Source: an uncultured Prevotella sp. (GTDB lineage: Bacteria; Bacteroidota; Bacteroidia; Bacteroidales; Bacteroidaceae). From it: DNA of 60,423 bases. A model generated the notes under the pieces. The model did not search any database, was not told the DNA's origin, and saw only the letters and a program-made list of their open reading frames with translations. The position numbers and the translations under genes were made by a program. Of the stretch, positions 49,860 to 58,744 are shown in pieces; within the stretch, counting starts at the first letter, position 1, and each line of letters starts with the position of its first letter. The stretch is taken from the NCBI GenBank assembly GCA_946188165.1, contig CAMHTW010000017.1, forward strand, positions 1 to 60,423, given 5' to 3'.

Positions 49860-52052
49860 ATGAAGATCACACTGATTAGAACCAAAGGAAAGAATGAAGT
49901 CTACGCGCGCTACGGACTGGAAGAGGTGGCCCACGCCATCAAGACGGGCTGGCGCAAACATACGGTAACACATCTGAGAGAGGTGTATCAACTGATGACA
50001 AAAGAGCGTCAGGCTGACGGACAGATTCTAACGAACTGGGAAGGCGGCATCAAGCTGGAACGCATCTGCTTTGCACAGGAATTCGACAAGTACAAAGAGA
50101 GTCGCAGAGTGCTGGGTTACAACGGATTAGTGGTCATCGAGGTGAACAACCTGCCAACCTACGAGAAGGCTGTCGAGATGAGAGACCAAGCGAAAAAGAT
50201 GCCTGAGACGCTGATGACATTTCTGGGTGCATCAGGCAAAAGCGTGAAGATTGTATGTAGAGGCGAGCTGTTTGGGGATTACAAATCCCATGCTCAGGCG
50301 GTCGGCGATTACAAATCACCGACAACGGAAGGTATGATGGCTGATGGAAGGTTGCCAAAGGATGAGGCAGACATAAGACAGTTCCACAAGAACTTGTATC
50401 AGACGGCCCGTCGTGCCTATATGAACCAGTTTGGCTTCGACATCGAGTATCTGGAGCCTCGACTGGACAGGACGGTTTATGTGAGTGCCGACCCTGAGAT
50501 GGGCTATAATCCAGAGGCGCGTCCGTTCTATGCTGACACCGAGCAACACGATGTGTCACAGGCAGTTAGCATCTCACGAGAGAGCGACCTTCTCATGCCT
50601 GGACGCACCGTCAAGCGTACCTATCGGTTGGAATGGCTGTTCATCGTCGACACCACTTTGGGACACTATTTCGAGCTGCCCGACGAAGACCGTCTGGAGA
50701 CGCTGCTGATGCAGATAGCCACGCGATGCCTGAACCAAGGCATACCCCTAGCCTTTGCACAGGGTATGACGATGGAACACCCAGCGCTGAACACGGACGA
50801 GTTGCTGCTCAAGAAAACATTCGAGACCGTCTATGCCGTCACCCTGCAGGAGGACTACATGAAGAAGCACAAAATCAAGCCCCTGCAGGCTATTCCCAAT
50901 GACACGCTGCAGATGATGAAGACGGAAATATTCCTGAACGAGAACTTCGAAATGCGTAAGAATTTGATGACGGGTGTGGCTGAGTATCGCGAGAAATACT
51001 CTGACGATCAGCGCTTTAAGCCGTTGACCGAGGAGGTGCGCAACGATATGACGATGCGCGCAACGGAGTTGGGACTGAAGTCGTGGGACAGAGACGTGAA
51101 CCGCTTCATAGACTCTACGCGCATTGAGCAGTACGACCCTGTGAACGCCTGGCTCGACCAATTGCCAGAATGGGACGGAGAGGACCGCATCGCGGCACTT
51201 GCCAAACGAGTACCCACTAAGCAACCCCATTGGGAGAAGTACTTGAGGATGTGGCTCGTGGGTATGGTGGCGCAGTGGCGCGAGAGCGATAAACAGCTGA
51301 CTGGTAATGCGTTAACACCGCTGTTGATTGGTCGTCAGGGTTGTGGCAAGACGCGCTTCTGCAAGATACTATTGCCACCAGAATTGCGCGACTACTACAA
51401 CGACAAGATCAACTTCAAGAACGAGTTCGACCTGAACATAGCGCTGACCATGTTTGCAATGATCAACATCGACGAGTTCGACAAAACCACCTCGTCGCAG
51501 CAAATCGTGCTGAAATATCTGCTGTCGTCAGCCGAAGTGAAGTTCCGCCCACCCTACGGCAAGACCATCAAGCAGTTCCGTCGCTACACCTCGTTCATTG
51601 GCACCACGAATCAGCAGAAGCCTTTGGTAGATCCGACAGGTTCGCGCCGATTCGTCTGCGTAGCCATCGACAACGACAAGAACATCAATTTCGAGGATAA
51701 CCTGAACCATCGACAGCTCTTTGCACAGGCCCTTCACCTCTTTAATTCCGGCGAGCGTTTCTGGCTGGATAACAGCGAGATAGCCATACTCATCAAGGAG
51801 AATGAACCCTATCAGAAGCTGAACGACCTGGTGGAGATGATTGGCGAGACCTTCCGCAAGCCCAAGGCTGGCGAGGGCCGTTGGTGGACGCTGCCAGAAA
51901 TACACGAAATGCTGAAAGGCCGCTTCACCAACTACGACGCCAAGACGACCTACACCAAACTGGGCAGGGCCTTGAGCGACCAGCAATTCGGCTTCGAAAG
52001 CGACCGTAAGACGTCAGGACACGTCTACAGACTCGCTGAAAAAGAGGGTTAA
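49860..52052 (+). CDS. VirE/BT4734-type primase-helicase
   Basis: A 730-residue replication protein. The N-terminal region (~40-190) matches the BT4734-like domain found with VirE proteins; residues ~430-560 are the VirE/D5-like helicase: Walker A IGRQGCGKTRFCK (~490-502) and Walker B FAMINIDEFDK (~532-542), then SFIGTTNQQKPLVDPTGSRR. A palindromic element adds about 20 residues near 139-158 (GDYKSHAQAVGDYKS). The C-terminus (WWTLPEIHEMLKGRFTNYD) is a winged-helix-like end. It probably drives replication of an integrated or plasmid-derived element using the upstream iterons. Confidence 0.88.
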   Translation: MKITLIRTKGKNEVYARYGLEEVAHAIKTGWRKHTVTHLREVYQLMTKERQADGQILTNWEGGIKLERICFAQEFDKYKESRRVLGYNGLVVIEVNNLPTYEKAVEMRDQAKKMPETLMTFLGASGKSVKIVCRGELFGDYKSHAQAVGDYKSPTTEGMMADGRLPKDEADIRQFHKNLYQTARRAYMNQFGFDIEYLEPRLDRTVYVSADPEMGYNPEARPFYADTEQHDVSQAVSISRESDLLMPGRTVKRTYRLEWLFIVDTTLGHYFELPDEDRLETLLMQIATRCLNQGIPLAFAQGMTMEHPALNTDELLLKKTFETVYAVTLQEDYMKKHKIKPLQAIPNDTLQMMKTEIFLNENFEMRKNLMTGVAEYREKYSDDQRFKPLTEEVRNDMTMRATELGLKSWDRDVNRFIDSTRIEQYDPVNAWLDQLPEWDGEDRIAALAKRVPTKQPHWEKYLRMWLVGMVAQWRESDKQLTGNALTPLLIGRQGCGKTRFCKILLPPELRDYYNDKINFKNEFDLNIALTMFAMINIDEFDKTTSSQQIVLKYLLSSAEVKFRPPYGKTIKQFRRYTSFIGTTNQQKPLVDPTGSRRFVCVAIDNDKNINFEDNLNHRQLFAQALHLFNSGERFWLDNSEIAILIKENEPYQKLNDLVEMIGETFRKPKAGEGRWWTLPEIHEMLKGRFTNYDAKTTYTKLGRALSDQQFGFESDRKTSGHVYRLAEKEG
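50276..50324. repeat. Twin REP-like palindromes inside the primase-helicase gene
   Basis: GGGATTACAAATCCC at 50276-50290 and GTCGG...CCGAC around GATTACAAATC at 50302-50324 share the core GATTACAAATC. The frame is kept and the product gains two GDYKS motifs. Palindromes with this core are abundant between genes in Bacteroidetes and resemble REP elements mobilised by RAYT transposases. Confidence 0.75.
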
Positions 52053-53504
52053 TTACGACAGTTTCGCGATGAGCTCGTCTGGCGAAACAAGAACCTGTTC
52101 GCCTGTCTCCATATTCTTCAGCGTCACCTTGCCTGCCTGCATCTCCGACTCGCCAGCCAGCACCACAAACGGAATCTGCTTCGCATTGGCATACGACATC
52201 TGCTTCTTCATCTTCGTCGAATCTGGATAGATTTCAGCTCGAATGCCTTGCGCGCGTACCTTATTTATTATAGGTAGGCAGTAAGTGGTCTCCTTCTCAC
52301 CAAAATTAATGAAAAGCACCTGCGTGGTCTGCAACGAATCCTTGGGATAGAGGTCGAGGGCATTCAGCACGTCGTAGATGCGGTCAACACCAAACGAAAT
52401 GCCAACACCCGACAGGCCTGGCATACCGAAAATGCCGGTCAGATTGTCGTAGCGGCCACCACCACTGATGCTACCCATGGGAGTGTCCAGAGCCTTGACC
52501 TCGAAAATGGCACCTGTATAATAACTGAGTCCGCGAGCCAAGGTGAGGTCGAGTTGGAGCTCGTTGTTAAGTGAAGAGTGAAGAGTGAAGAGTGAAGAAT
52601 GCGAAGCCACACTTCGATCTTCAGTCGAAGAATTTGCTTCCGCACTTCCATTCAACATATTGAGTATATAGCGAAGCTCCTCGACGCCCTTCAGGCCTAT
52701 CTCGCTGTCTTTCAAGACTTCAGCGATGGTGTTCAACTTTTCCTCGTTGGTACCTTCCAGCATGATGATGGGCTGCAGCTTCTGAATCTGCTCGTCGCTC
52801 AGACCGTCCTCACGCAACTCTGCATTCACATTGTCGATACCAATCTTATCGAGTTTGTCAATAGCAACGGTGATATCGACAATCTTGTCGGCAGCACCTA
52901 TCACCTCGGCAATACCCGTGAGGATTTTGCGGTTGTTGATCTTGATCTGCACACGGACGCCAAAACGAGAGAACACCGCATCGACAATCTGCATCAGTTC
53001 AACCTCGTTGATGAGCGAGTCGGAACCTACGACGTCGCCATCGAACTGATAGAACTCACGATAACGGCCCTTCTGCGGACGGTCGGCACGCCAGACGGGC
53101 TGCACCTGGTAACGCTTGAAAGGCAGCTGCAATTCCTCACGATGCATCACCACATAGCGGGCAAAAGGCACGGTGAGGTCATAGCGCAGACCCTTTTCGC
53201 AGATTTTCGACGCCAGGCGCAGAGAGTTTTCCATTGACCATTGGCCATTGACCATCGAACGTTCCTCGTCAGAGACTTTCGAGAGATAATCGCCCGAATT
53301 CAGGATTTTGAACAATAGTTTGTCGCCCTCTTCGCCATACTTGCCCATCAGCGTGGCCAATGTCTCCTGGGCAGGCGTCTCAATCTGTTGGAAGCCATAG
53401 AGTTCATAGACACTGCGGATGGTGTTGAAGATATAGTTACGCTTGGCCATCTCTACAGGGCCAAAGTCGCGTGTTCCTTTGGGAATACTGGGTTTCTGTG
53501 CCAT
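52053..53504 (-). CDS. hisS: Histidyl-tRNA synthetase
   Basis: The class II enzyme that charges tRNA-His. The 483 residues have motif 2 ([25 protein letters not shown]), the HisA signature [20 protein letters not shown] and the [13 protein letters not shown] segment, and the anticodon-binding C-terminus. Two low-complexity insertions are visible: near residue 84 ([11 protein letters not shown], from TCCATTGACCATTGG words) and near 288-314 ([11 protein letters not shown], from AGAGTGAAGAGTGAAG words). Both keep the frame and lie between known secondary-structure blocks, so the protein may still fold. Confidence 0.95.
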   Translation of the reverse strand: MAQKPSIPKGTRDFGPVEMAKRNYIFNTIRSVYELYGFQQIETPAQETLATLMGKYGEEGDKLLFKILNSGDYLSKVSDEERSMVNGQWSMENSLRLASKICEKGLRYDLTVPFARYVVMHREELQLPFKRYQVQPVWRADRPQKGRYREFYQFDGDVVGSDSLINEVELMQIVDAVFSRFGVRVQIKINNRKILTGIAEVIGAADKIVDITVAIDKLDKIGIDNVNAELREDGLSDEQIQKLQPIIMLEGTNEEKLNTIAEVLKDSEIGLKGVEELRYILNMLNGSAEANSSTEDRSVASHSSLFTLHSSLNNELQLDLTLARGLSYYTGAIFEVKALDTPMGSISGGGRYDNLTGIFGMPGLSGVGISFGVDRIYDVLNALDLYPKDSLQTTQVLFINFGEKETTYCLPIINKVRAQGIRAEIYPDSTKMKKQMSYANAKQIPFVVLAGESEMQAGKVTLKNMETGEQVLVSPDELIAKLS

Positions 53505-54776
53505 TTATTTACGAACGATTGTTTGAGCACGGTCAGGACCGATGCTGATAATCTTGATAGGTGTCTCAAGTTCCTTCTCCAGGAAAGCGATATAATCCTT
53601 GAACTGTTTGGGGAACTGGTCCTCGCTCGTGAACTTAGTCATATCAGTCTGCCAGCCGGGCAGTTCCTCGTAAACGGGTTCAATACCCTTCTCGATGTCG
53701 TAGGGGAAGTCGCGTGTTTCGACACCATTGACCTTGTAAGCCGTGCAAGCCTTGATGGTGGGGAAGTCGTCGAGCACGTCGCTCTTCATCATAATCAACT
53801 GTGTAACCCCGTTGACCATAATCGAATAGCGCAAAGCCACAAGGTCAATCCAGCCGCAACGACGCTCACGGCCCGTCACAGCGCCATACTCATGACCCAA
53901 GTCGCGAATCTTCTTGCCTGTCTCGTCGAACAGCTCGGTGGGGAAAGGACCTGCACCAACACGCGTGCAGTAAGCCTTCATGATGCCAAATACCTCGCCT
54001 ATCTTGTTAGGACCGATACCCAAACCTGTGCAGGCACCAGCACAAATTGTGTTGGAAGAGGTCACGAACGGATAGCTGCCAAAGTCAACATCGAGCATCG
54101 TACCTTGAGCACCTTCACAGAGAATGCTCTTGCCAGAGCGCAGCACCTGATTAATCTCGTGCTCGCTGTCAACCAAGTGGAACTGACGCAGATACTCAAT
54201 ACCTTCCAGCCACTTCTTCTCTACTTCGTCGATGTTGTATTCAAAGTTCAGCGATTTCAGAATAGCCTCATGGCGAGCCTTGTGGGCAGCATACTTCTCC
54301 TCGAAGTTGTCGAGGATATCGCCCACGCGCAAACCATTACGCGAAACCTTGTCTGTATATGTCGGACCAATGCCCTTACCTGTCGTTCCTACCTTATTCT
54401 TACCCTTCTGGGCTTCGTAGGCTGCGTCGAGCACACGGTGAGTAGGCATGATGAGGTGCGCTTTCTTTGAAATATGCAGACGTTCCTTCAGTGCATGGCC
54501 ACTGGCTTCCAGTGCCTTAGCCTCGTCCATGAACAGGTCGGGAGCCAGCACCACGCCATTACCGATGATGTTGACCTTGCCACCCTGGAAAATACCGGAC
54601 GGAATGGAACGCAACACATACTTCTGGCCCTCGAACTCCAAGGTATGGCCCGCATTGGGACCACCCTGGAAACGGGCTATCACATCATACTGAGGGGTCA
54701 GCACATCGACCACCTTACCTTTACCTTCATCGCCCCACTGAAGACCGAGCAGGACGTCAACTTTTCCTTGATTCAT
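53505..54776 (-). CDS. purA: Adenylosuccinate synthetase
   Basis: PurA joins IMP and aspartate with GTP in AMP synthesis. The 423 residues begin with VDVLLGLQWGDEGKGKVVDV (the GDEGKGK GTP loop), continue with GAQGTMLDVDFGSYPFVTSS and TVGVGTTGKGIGPTYTDK-like segments, and end with the RTIVRK region. It starts right after hisS stops, so the two are cotranscribed. Confidence 0.96.
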   Translation of the reverse strand: MNQGKVDVLLGLQWGDEGKGKVVDVLTPQYDVIARFQGGPNAGHTLEFEGQKYVLRSIPSGIFQGGKVNIIGNGVVLAPDLFMDEAKALEASGHALKERLHISKKAHLIMPTHRVLDAAYEAQKGKNKVGTTGKGIGPTYTDKVSRNGLRVGDILDNFEEKYAAHKARHEAILKSLNFEYNIDEVEKKWLEGIEYLRQFHLVDSEHEINQVLRSGKSILCEGAQGTMLDVDFGSYPFVTSSNTICAGACTGLGIGPNKIGEVFGIMKAYCTRVGAGPFPTELFDETGKKIRDLGHEYGAVTGRERRCGWIDLVALRYSIMVNGVTQLIMMKSDVLDDFPTIKACTAYKVNGVETRDFPYDIEKGIEPVYEELPGWQTDMTKFTSEDQFPKQFKDYIAFLEKELETPIKIISIGPDRAQTIVRK

Positions 54777-55267
54777 TGTTGCTTATTATTATTCTTTAAT
54801 TCTAGTTTTCTTTGTTGTCGAGTGAGTTTGGCCTGGCAAGTACTGCACACGCCATAGACATAAAGACTGAAGCCATCCTTGCGAAAACGCTTTGAGCGTA
54901 CACCATTGATAGCTCGCGTAATGGCAATCGACTTAAACTCAGTTACCTTTCCACAGATGGTACACACCTGATGGCAGTGACTATTGTTATCATAGCAGGC
55001 CTCATAGCGCGTAGTCCCCTGAAAACGGTGGCGAATCACCAACCGCATTTCCATAAAGAGCTTCAGCGTATTATACAATGTGGCCCGACTGACGGGGAAA
55101 CGCAATTCCCCGTTCAACTTCTCGCCCAACTCCTCAAGCGTGAAATGTCCTACCATACTATAGACAGCATCCAGAATAGCATAACGCTCAGGAGTCTTGC
55201 GATGATTGTTCAATTCCAAATAGCTCGTCAGTATGTTTCTGACTGTCGCCTTATCGCTTTCTCTCAT
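54773..55267 (-). CDS. Fur-family transcriptional regulator
   Basis: A 164-residue Fur/Zur/PerR-like metalloregulator. N-terminal winged helix with LELNNHRKTPERYAILDAVY and RFPVSRATLYNTLKLFME; C-terminal zinc site CTICGKVTEFKS and CSTCQAKLTRQ. It overlaps purA by 4 bp. Which metal or peroxide it senses cannot be told from sequence. Confidence 0.9.
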   Translation of the reverse strand: MRESDKATVRNILTSYLELNNHRKTPERYAILDAVYSMVGHFTLEELGEKLNGELRFPVSRATLYNTLKLFMEMRLVIRHRFQGTTRYEACYDNNSHCHQVCTICGKVTEFKSIAITRAINGVRSKRFRKDGFSLYVYGVCSTCQAKLTRQQRKLELKNNNKQQ

Positions 55268-55337
55268 TTTATGTGGTTAAATTGGTTAAAAACCGCACAA
55301 AATTACTACTTTTTCTTCAGAATAAGGCAAGATTTAT

Positions 55338-55982
55338 TTAAAAAAATTCTAAATTGATGGATTTCATAGCACTTTTTGCCATTCGCTCGTACACAAGTCC
55401 CAATTCTGCAAAGTGTACCATACTTTGCATAGCAGCTTTGCGCACAGACATATAAGGTCCTTGAATGGCTGAAAGTGCCTGGTCCATGTATTCGTTGATG
55501 CCTCGTTCGTTGGGTTCCTGGCCGTTCATAAACAATCGTGACAGGATATGAAAGCCACACAGCTGATAATACTCCTGGTCGCTGGCTATCCACTGGTAAG
55601 CTTTTTCTGGCGCGTATGGCAGGTATTGCCACAGATTGAACGCAGCCTGTTCGGCAATCTCCTGAGAAGGCATCTGCTCCATCCAGATATCGCACACTTC
55701 AGGCAACATCCGCTCAGGCGGCATCAGCATCGTAGCCAAAATCTTACACTCGCGGATGTTCTCTTTCCACAGTGCTATAGCAAGGTCGTATACATTAAAC
55801 ATTAAACATGAAACATTAAACATTGCCTTAATTTCCTCGGCTTTAGCTTTCAGACGAGGCAGGGTAGCACCCCAATTGAGATGATAATTCAAGCCCTTAT
55901 CGCGCATCGACTGGGCCACCGAACCATCCATCATCTGGCGGAACGACTGCTTGATTTCCTTGATAACATCATGAATATCCAT
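55338..55982 (-). CDS. HEAT-like/DNA alkylation repair-type protein
   Basis: A 214-residue helical protein resembling AlkD-family HEAT-like proteins (LAIALWKENIRECKILATML, QWIASDQEYYQLCGFHILSR, PYMSVRKAAMQSMVHFAELG). A short insertion near residue 53 (MFNVSCLMFNV) is encoded by the ATTAAACATTAAACATG repeat, in frame. Whether the base-excision function is kept is uncertain. Confidence 0.72.
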   Translation of the reverse strand: MDIHDVIKEIKQSFRQMMDGSVAQSMRDKGLNYHLNWGATLPRLKAKAEEIKAMFNVSCLMFNVYDLAIALWKENIRECKILATMLMPPERMLPEVCDIWMEQMPSQEIAEQAAFNLWQYLPYAPEKAYQWIASDQEYYQLCGFHILSRLFMNGQEPNERGINEYMDQALSAIQGPYMSVRKAAMQSMVHFAELGLVYERMAKSAMKSINLEFF

Positions 55983-55984
55983 AT

Positions 55985-56024
55985 CCTGAGCGAAGCGAAT
56001 TTAATGTTTAATGTTTAATGCTTA
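55985..56024. repeat. GAGCGAAGCGAATTTAATG junction repeat
   Basis: The same string as at 28500-28521, followed by TTTAATGTTTAATG words, between the HEAT-like and DPP III genes. Confidence 0.78.
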
Positions 56025-56027
56025 ATA

Positions 56028-58001
56028 TTACAACGTTCCGTATTCTTGTCCATAGCGCAGCATCTGTTGGACATACCCTTCCGAATAGTCAACTTGAATA
56101 TCACAGATATCCCCATTCTTATCATAAACAGGCAAGAGTCGGGGATTAATGAAACCTTTGTATGGTGCCAGATTCAGTTTCTCATAACGAGCCAACACCT
56201 CTTGATGCAGGTCGGCATCGACTTTGATTGCATAACGCTCTACCAACTGTCGGGCTGCCTCATAGTCGCCCTCACTCTTGATACGCTGAATTTCAGCCAG
56301 CAAGCGTGCAAAGAGCCCTCTTAAAGCCTCGTAATCACTAATCTTCACAAAAGTCTTCCCTTCGCGTTTTTCCAATGTTATGATGCCCCCACCTTGTTCG
56401 TAGCACCAATGGGCTATCAAGGCACGATTACGCATGTGAGCCTCCTCTATCTGCCGACCGGGCTCAATGCGAATCAGCTGAGTCATCAGTCCATTCATGA
56501 TGTAGCTATAATACTGTGACTTATATGCCTCTGCATCAGGTATAAGACCAAGGTCAACCAGCTTCTGATCAGCAATATAATAGAGTCCGAAAAGGTCGGC
56601 ACGCGCTTCCTCAATCGTATTGCCATAAGCCTTCAACGCATCTGGATCAGTACCTGGCAACAGTTGTCCGCTGCCGTGTCCCAGACATTCGTGAAGGTCG
56701 GTATGCAGGTCGTCACACACGTCACCATATTTATATATAAGGTCTAACGTGGCTTCATCAATCACAAACTCCTCTTTAAAACCGCTGCCATGAGCCGCCT
56801 TGTTGTAGGCATCAGTAATGTTTGAAATGGTAATACTCTTGGAACCATGCTCAGCACGAATCCAATCGGCATTGGGCAGATTGATACCGATGGCTGTCGA
56901 GGGATATTCATCGCCACCCAGCATAGCCGCACAAATGGCATTAGCAGTTACCCCCTTAACATGTGGCTTACGAAAACGCGGATCAACAGGTGAATGATCT
57001 TCAAACCACTGGGCATTCTGGCTGATGGTCTGCGTGCGCTTCGTTGCCTCCAGGTCCTTATACTCTACAATACCTTCCCACGAGCCTTTCAGACCCAACG
57101 GGTCACCATATACCTCAATGAACCCATTCACGAAGTCTATCCTACCCTCATGTTCCCCAACCCATTCTATGCAGTAGTCGTTGAACACGCGCAGGTCGCC
57201 AGTCTTATAATAGTCGATGAGCAGTGCTATCACACGGGCCTGCTTCTCGTTTTCTGCCACCCCTTTAGCCTTCTCAAGCCAATAGACGATAGGACGGATG
57301 GCATTAGCATAACGTCCCTCTGCCGACCACACCACCTCGTGAATACCGGCATCGTCCTTGACCAACGTCGAATTTAACCCATACGAAACAGGCTGTTTGT
57401 CGTCTGCTGCAGCATCCTTCTTTTGCTGGTAGTATGCTTCAGCCTCCACTTGCGTCACTCCGTCATAGAAGTTGCAAGCCGATGTGACTACCAAATCGTC
57501 TCCATCTGCCTTGTTGACGCGTTTAGGCAACACCGTCCTGTCAAAGATGACAGGGAAAAGTTCCTCTGTCAGCTGTGATACAGATTCGTCACTCTTCAGA
57601 GGAAGTCTGCCGACCTCTATCTGGCTGACAACCTGCTTCAACCATGCCTGACTGAAACCTGGCTCAAACTTATCACAACCATAGTGGTGATAGATACCGT
57701 TTGAAAACCAGAGACGCTTCAAATAGATTTCCATTGCCTTAAAATCAGCTGTCTCATGGTCAACAGCTGAATCCGTATAAACTGCCTCCAATAATTTTCG
57801 GATGCGGAGGTTATACTTGCCAAACTGGTCGAAAGTGATATCGCGACCATAAAGCGTGGCTTTCGACAAATAGTAAACCAACTCTTTCTGGCATAAAGAC
57901 AATTGCTCAAATCCCTCTAATCGGTATCTGAGCAATTGTAAGTCTGCGAAACGTTCTTCGACATAGTCGAAGTGAACGCCCTCATTTTGATACTTCATCA
58001 T
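56028..58001 (-). CDS. Dipeptidyl peptidase III (M49)
   Basis: A 657-residue zinc metallopeptidase that removes dipeptides from peptide N-termini. The M49 signature HECLGHGSGQLL and the second ligand motif EEARADLFGLYY are both intact. Other parts are helical and typical of the family (LIDYYKTGDLRVFNDYCIEW). Likely cytoplasmic, with no signal peptide. It overlaps the AraC-type gene by 4 bp. Confidence 0.94.
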   Translation of the reverse strand: MMKYQNEGVHFDYVEERFADLQLLRYRLEGFEQLSLCQKELVYYLSKATLYGRDITFDQFGKYNLRIRKLLEAVYTDSAVDHETADFKAMEIYLKRLWFSNGIYHHYGCDKFEPGFSQAWLKQVVSQIEVGRLPLKSDESVSQLTEELFPVIFDRTVLPKRVNKADGDDLVVTSACNFYDGVTQVEAEAYYQQKKDAAADDKQPVSYGLNSTLVKDDAGIHEVVWSAEGRYANAIRPIVYWLEKAKGVAENEKQARVIALLIDYYKTGDLRVFNDYCIEWVGEHEGRIDFVNGFIEVYGDPLGLKGSWEGIVEYKDLEATKRTQTISQNAQWFEDHSPVDPRFRKPHVKGVTANAICAAMLGGDEYPSTAIGINLPNADWIRAEHGSKSITISNITDAYNKAAHGSGFKEEFVIDEATLDLIYKYGDVCDDLHTDLHECLGHGSGQLLPGTDPDALKAYGNTIEEARADLFGLYYIADQKLVDLGLIPDAEAYKSQYYSYIMNGLMTQLIRIEPGRQIEEAHMRNRALIAHWCYEQGGGIITLEKREGKTFVKISDYEALRGLFARLLAEIQRIKSEGDYEAARQLVERYAIKVDADLHQEVLARYEKLNLAPYKGFINPRLLPVYDKNGDICDIQVDYSEGYVQQMLRYGQEYGTL

Positions 58002-58477
58002 TCTTCTGACTTGTCCTTCTCTGACTTTTTCTTCTTGGTCTTTTTAACCTTCTCACCTGGATGCAGGTTCAGGAACTGAAGACGATAATCGCGCGGAGTC
58101 ATGTTCATCAACTTGTAGAACGAGGCATAGAACGACTGGCGATTAGCAAATCCCACCATATCGCTGACTTCCTCAATACGCAAGTCCTGATAACGACGAT
58201 CTACCAAAATGGTCATCGCTTCCTCAATGCGGAACTTGTTGACGAACGAAGTGTAGTTCATGTGAAACCTTACATTCACCACAGCAGAGATGTAACGGGT
58301 GTTAGTTCCCAGATCTTCGGCAAGTTTTTTGGCTGAGTAATCTTTGTCCTTATACTTCTTCTGCATGACGATAATGTCCAGGATTCGCTCCTTCATCTCG
58401 TCCATCAACTTAGGGTTTACAAGAGTCCTATAATGGGCCTCTTTCTCTTTTTTTTCTGTAATGTTATATTTTCCCAT
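57998..58477 (-). CDS. AraC-type transcriptional regulator
   Basis: A 159-residue protein with a C-terminal AraC helix-turn-helix pair (KYKDKDYSAKKLAEDLGTNT, LRIEEVSDMVGFANRQSFYA, FYKLMNMTPRDYRLQFL). The N-terminal part is short and the C-terminus Lys-rich (KVKKTKKKKSEKDKSEE). It starts upstream of DPP III in an ATGA overlap and may regulate it or the divergent transketolase. Confidence 0.82.
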   Translation of the reverse strand: MGKYNITEKKEKEAHYRTLVNPKLMDEMKERILDIIVMQKKYKDKDYSAKKLAEDLGTNTRYISAVVNVRFHMNYTSFVNKFRIEEAMTILVDRRYQDLRIEEVSDMVGFANRQSFYASFYKLMNMTPRDYRLQFLNLHPGEKVKKTKKKKSEKDKSEE

Positions 58478-58499
58478 ACCCTAAATAGATTTTACATTG

Positions 58500-58687
58500 C
58501 AAATTTACGAATTTTTTTCGACATCTGAGCATATTTCTAAATTAAAAAAAGTTAATTGTGATGATTTTTTCTATATCAGAAAACGTGTCGAGAGTTTTTC
58601 AATTCGTATCAAAAACGACTTTCTTTTGCTCATTAAACATTAATAACATAAAAAATGCGCCGAAATCAGATTTTTTGACTACATTTG
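58500..58687. promoter_or_regulatory. Divergent -7 boxes for the regulator and transketolase
   Basis: TAAATTTG on the minus strand at 58500-58507 and TACATTTG on the plus strand at 58680-58687 face away from each other. The 172 bp between are AT-rich with no clear operator dyad. Confidence 0.6.
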
Positions 58688-58744
58688 CAGAAATTTTGTA
58701 GCAACTACATGTTTATAACAACTTAAATAACTATTTTTTAATTT

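Noticed and set aside
58500..58744. Operator dyad between the regulator and transketolase
   Set aside because: No convincing symmetric motif in the AT-rich gap.
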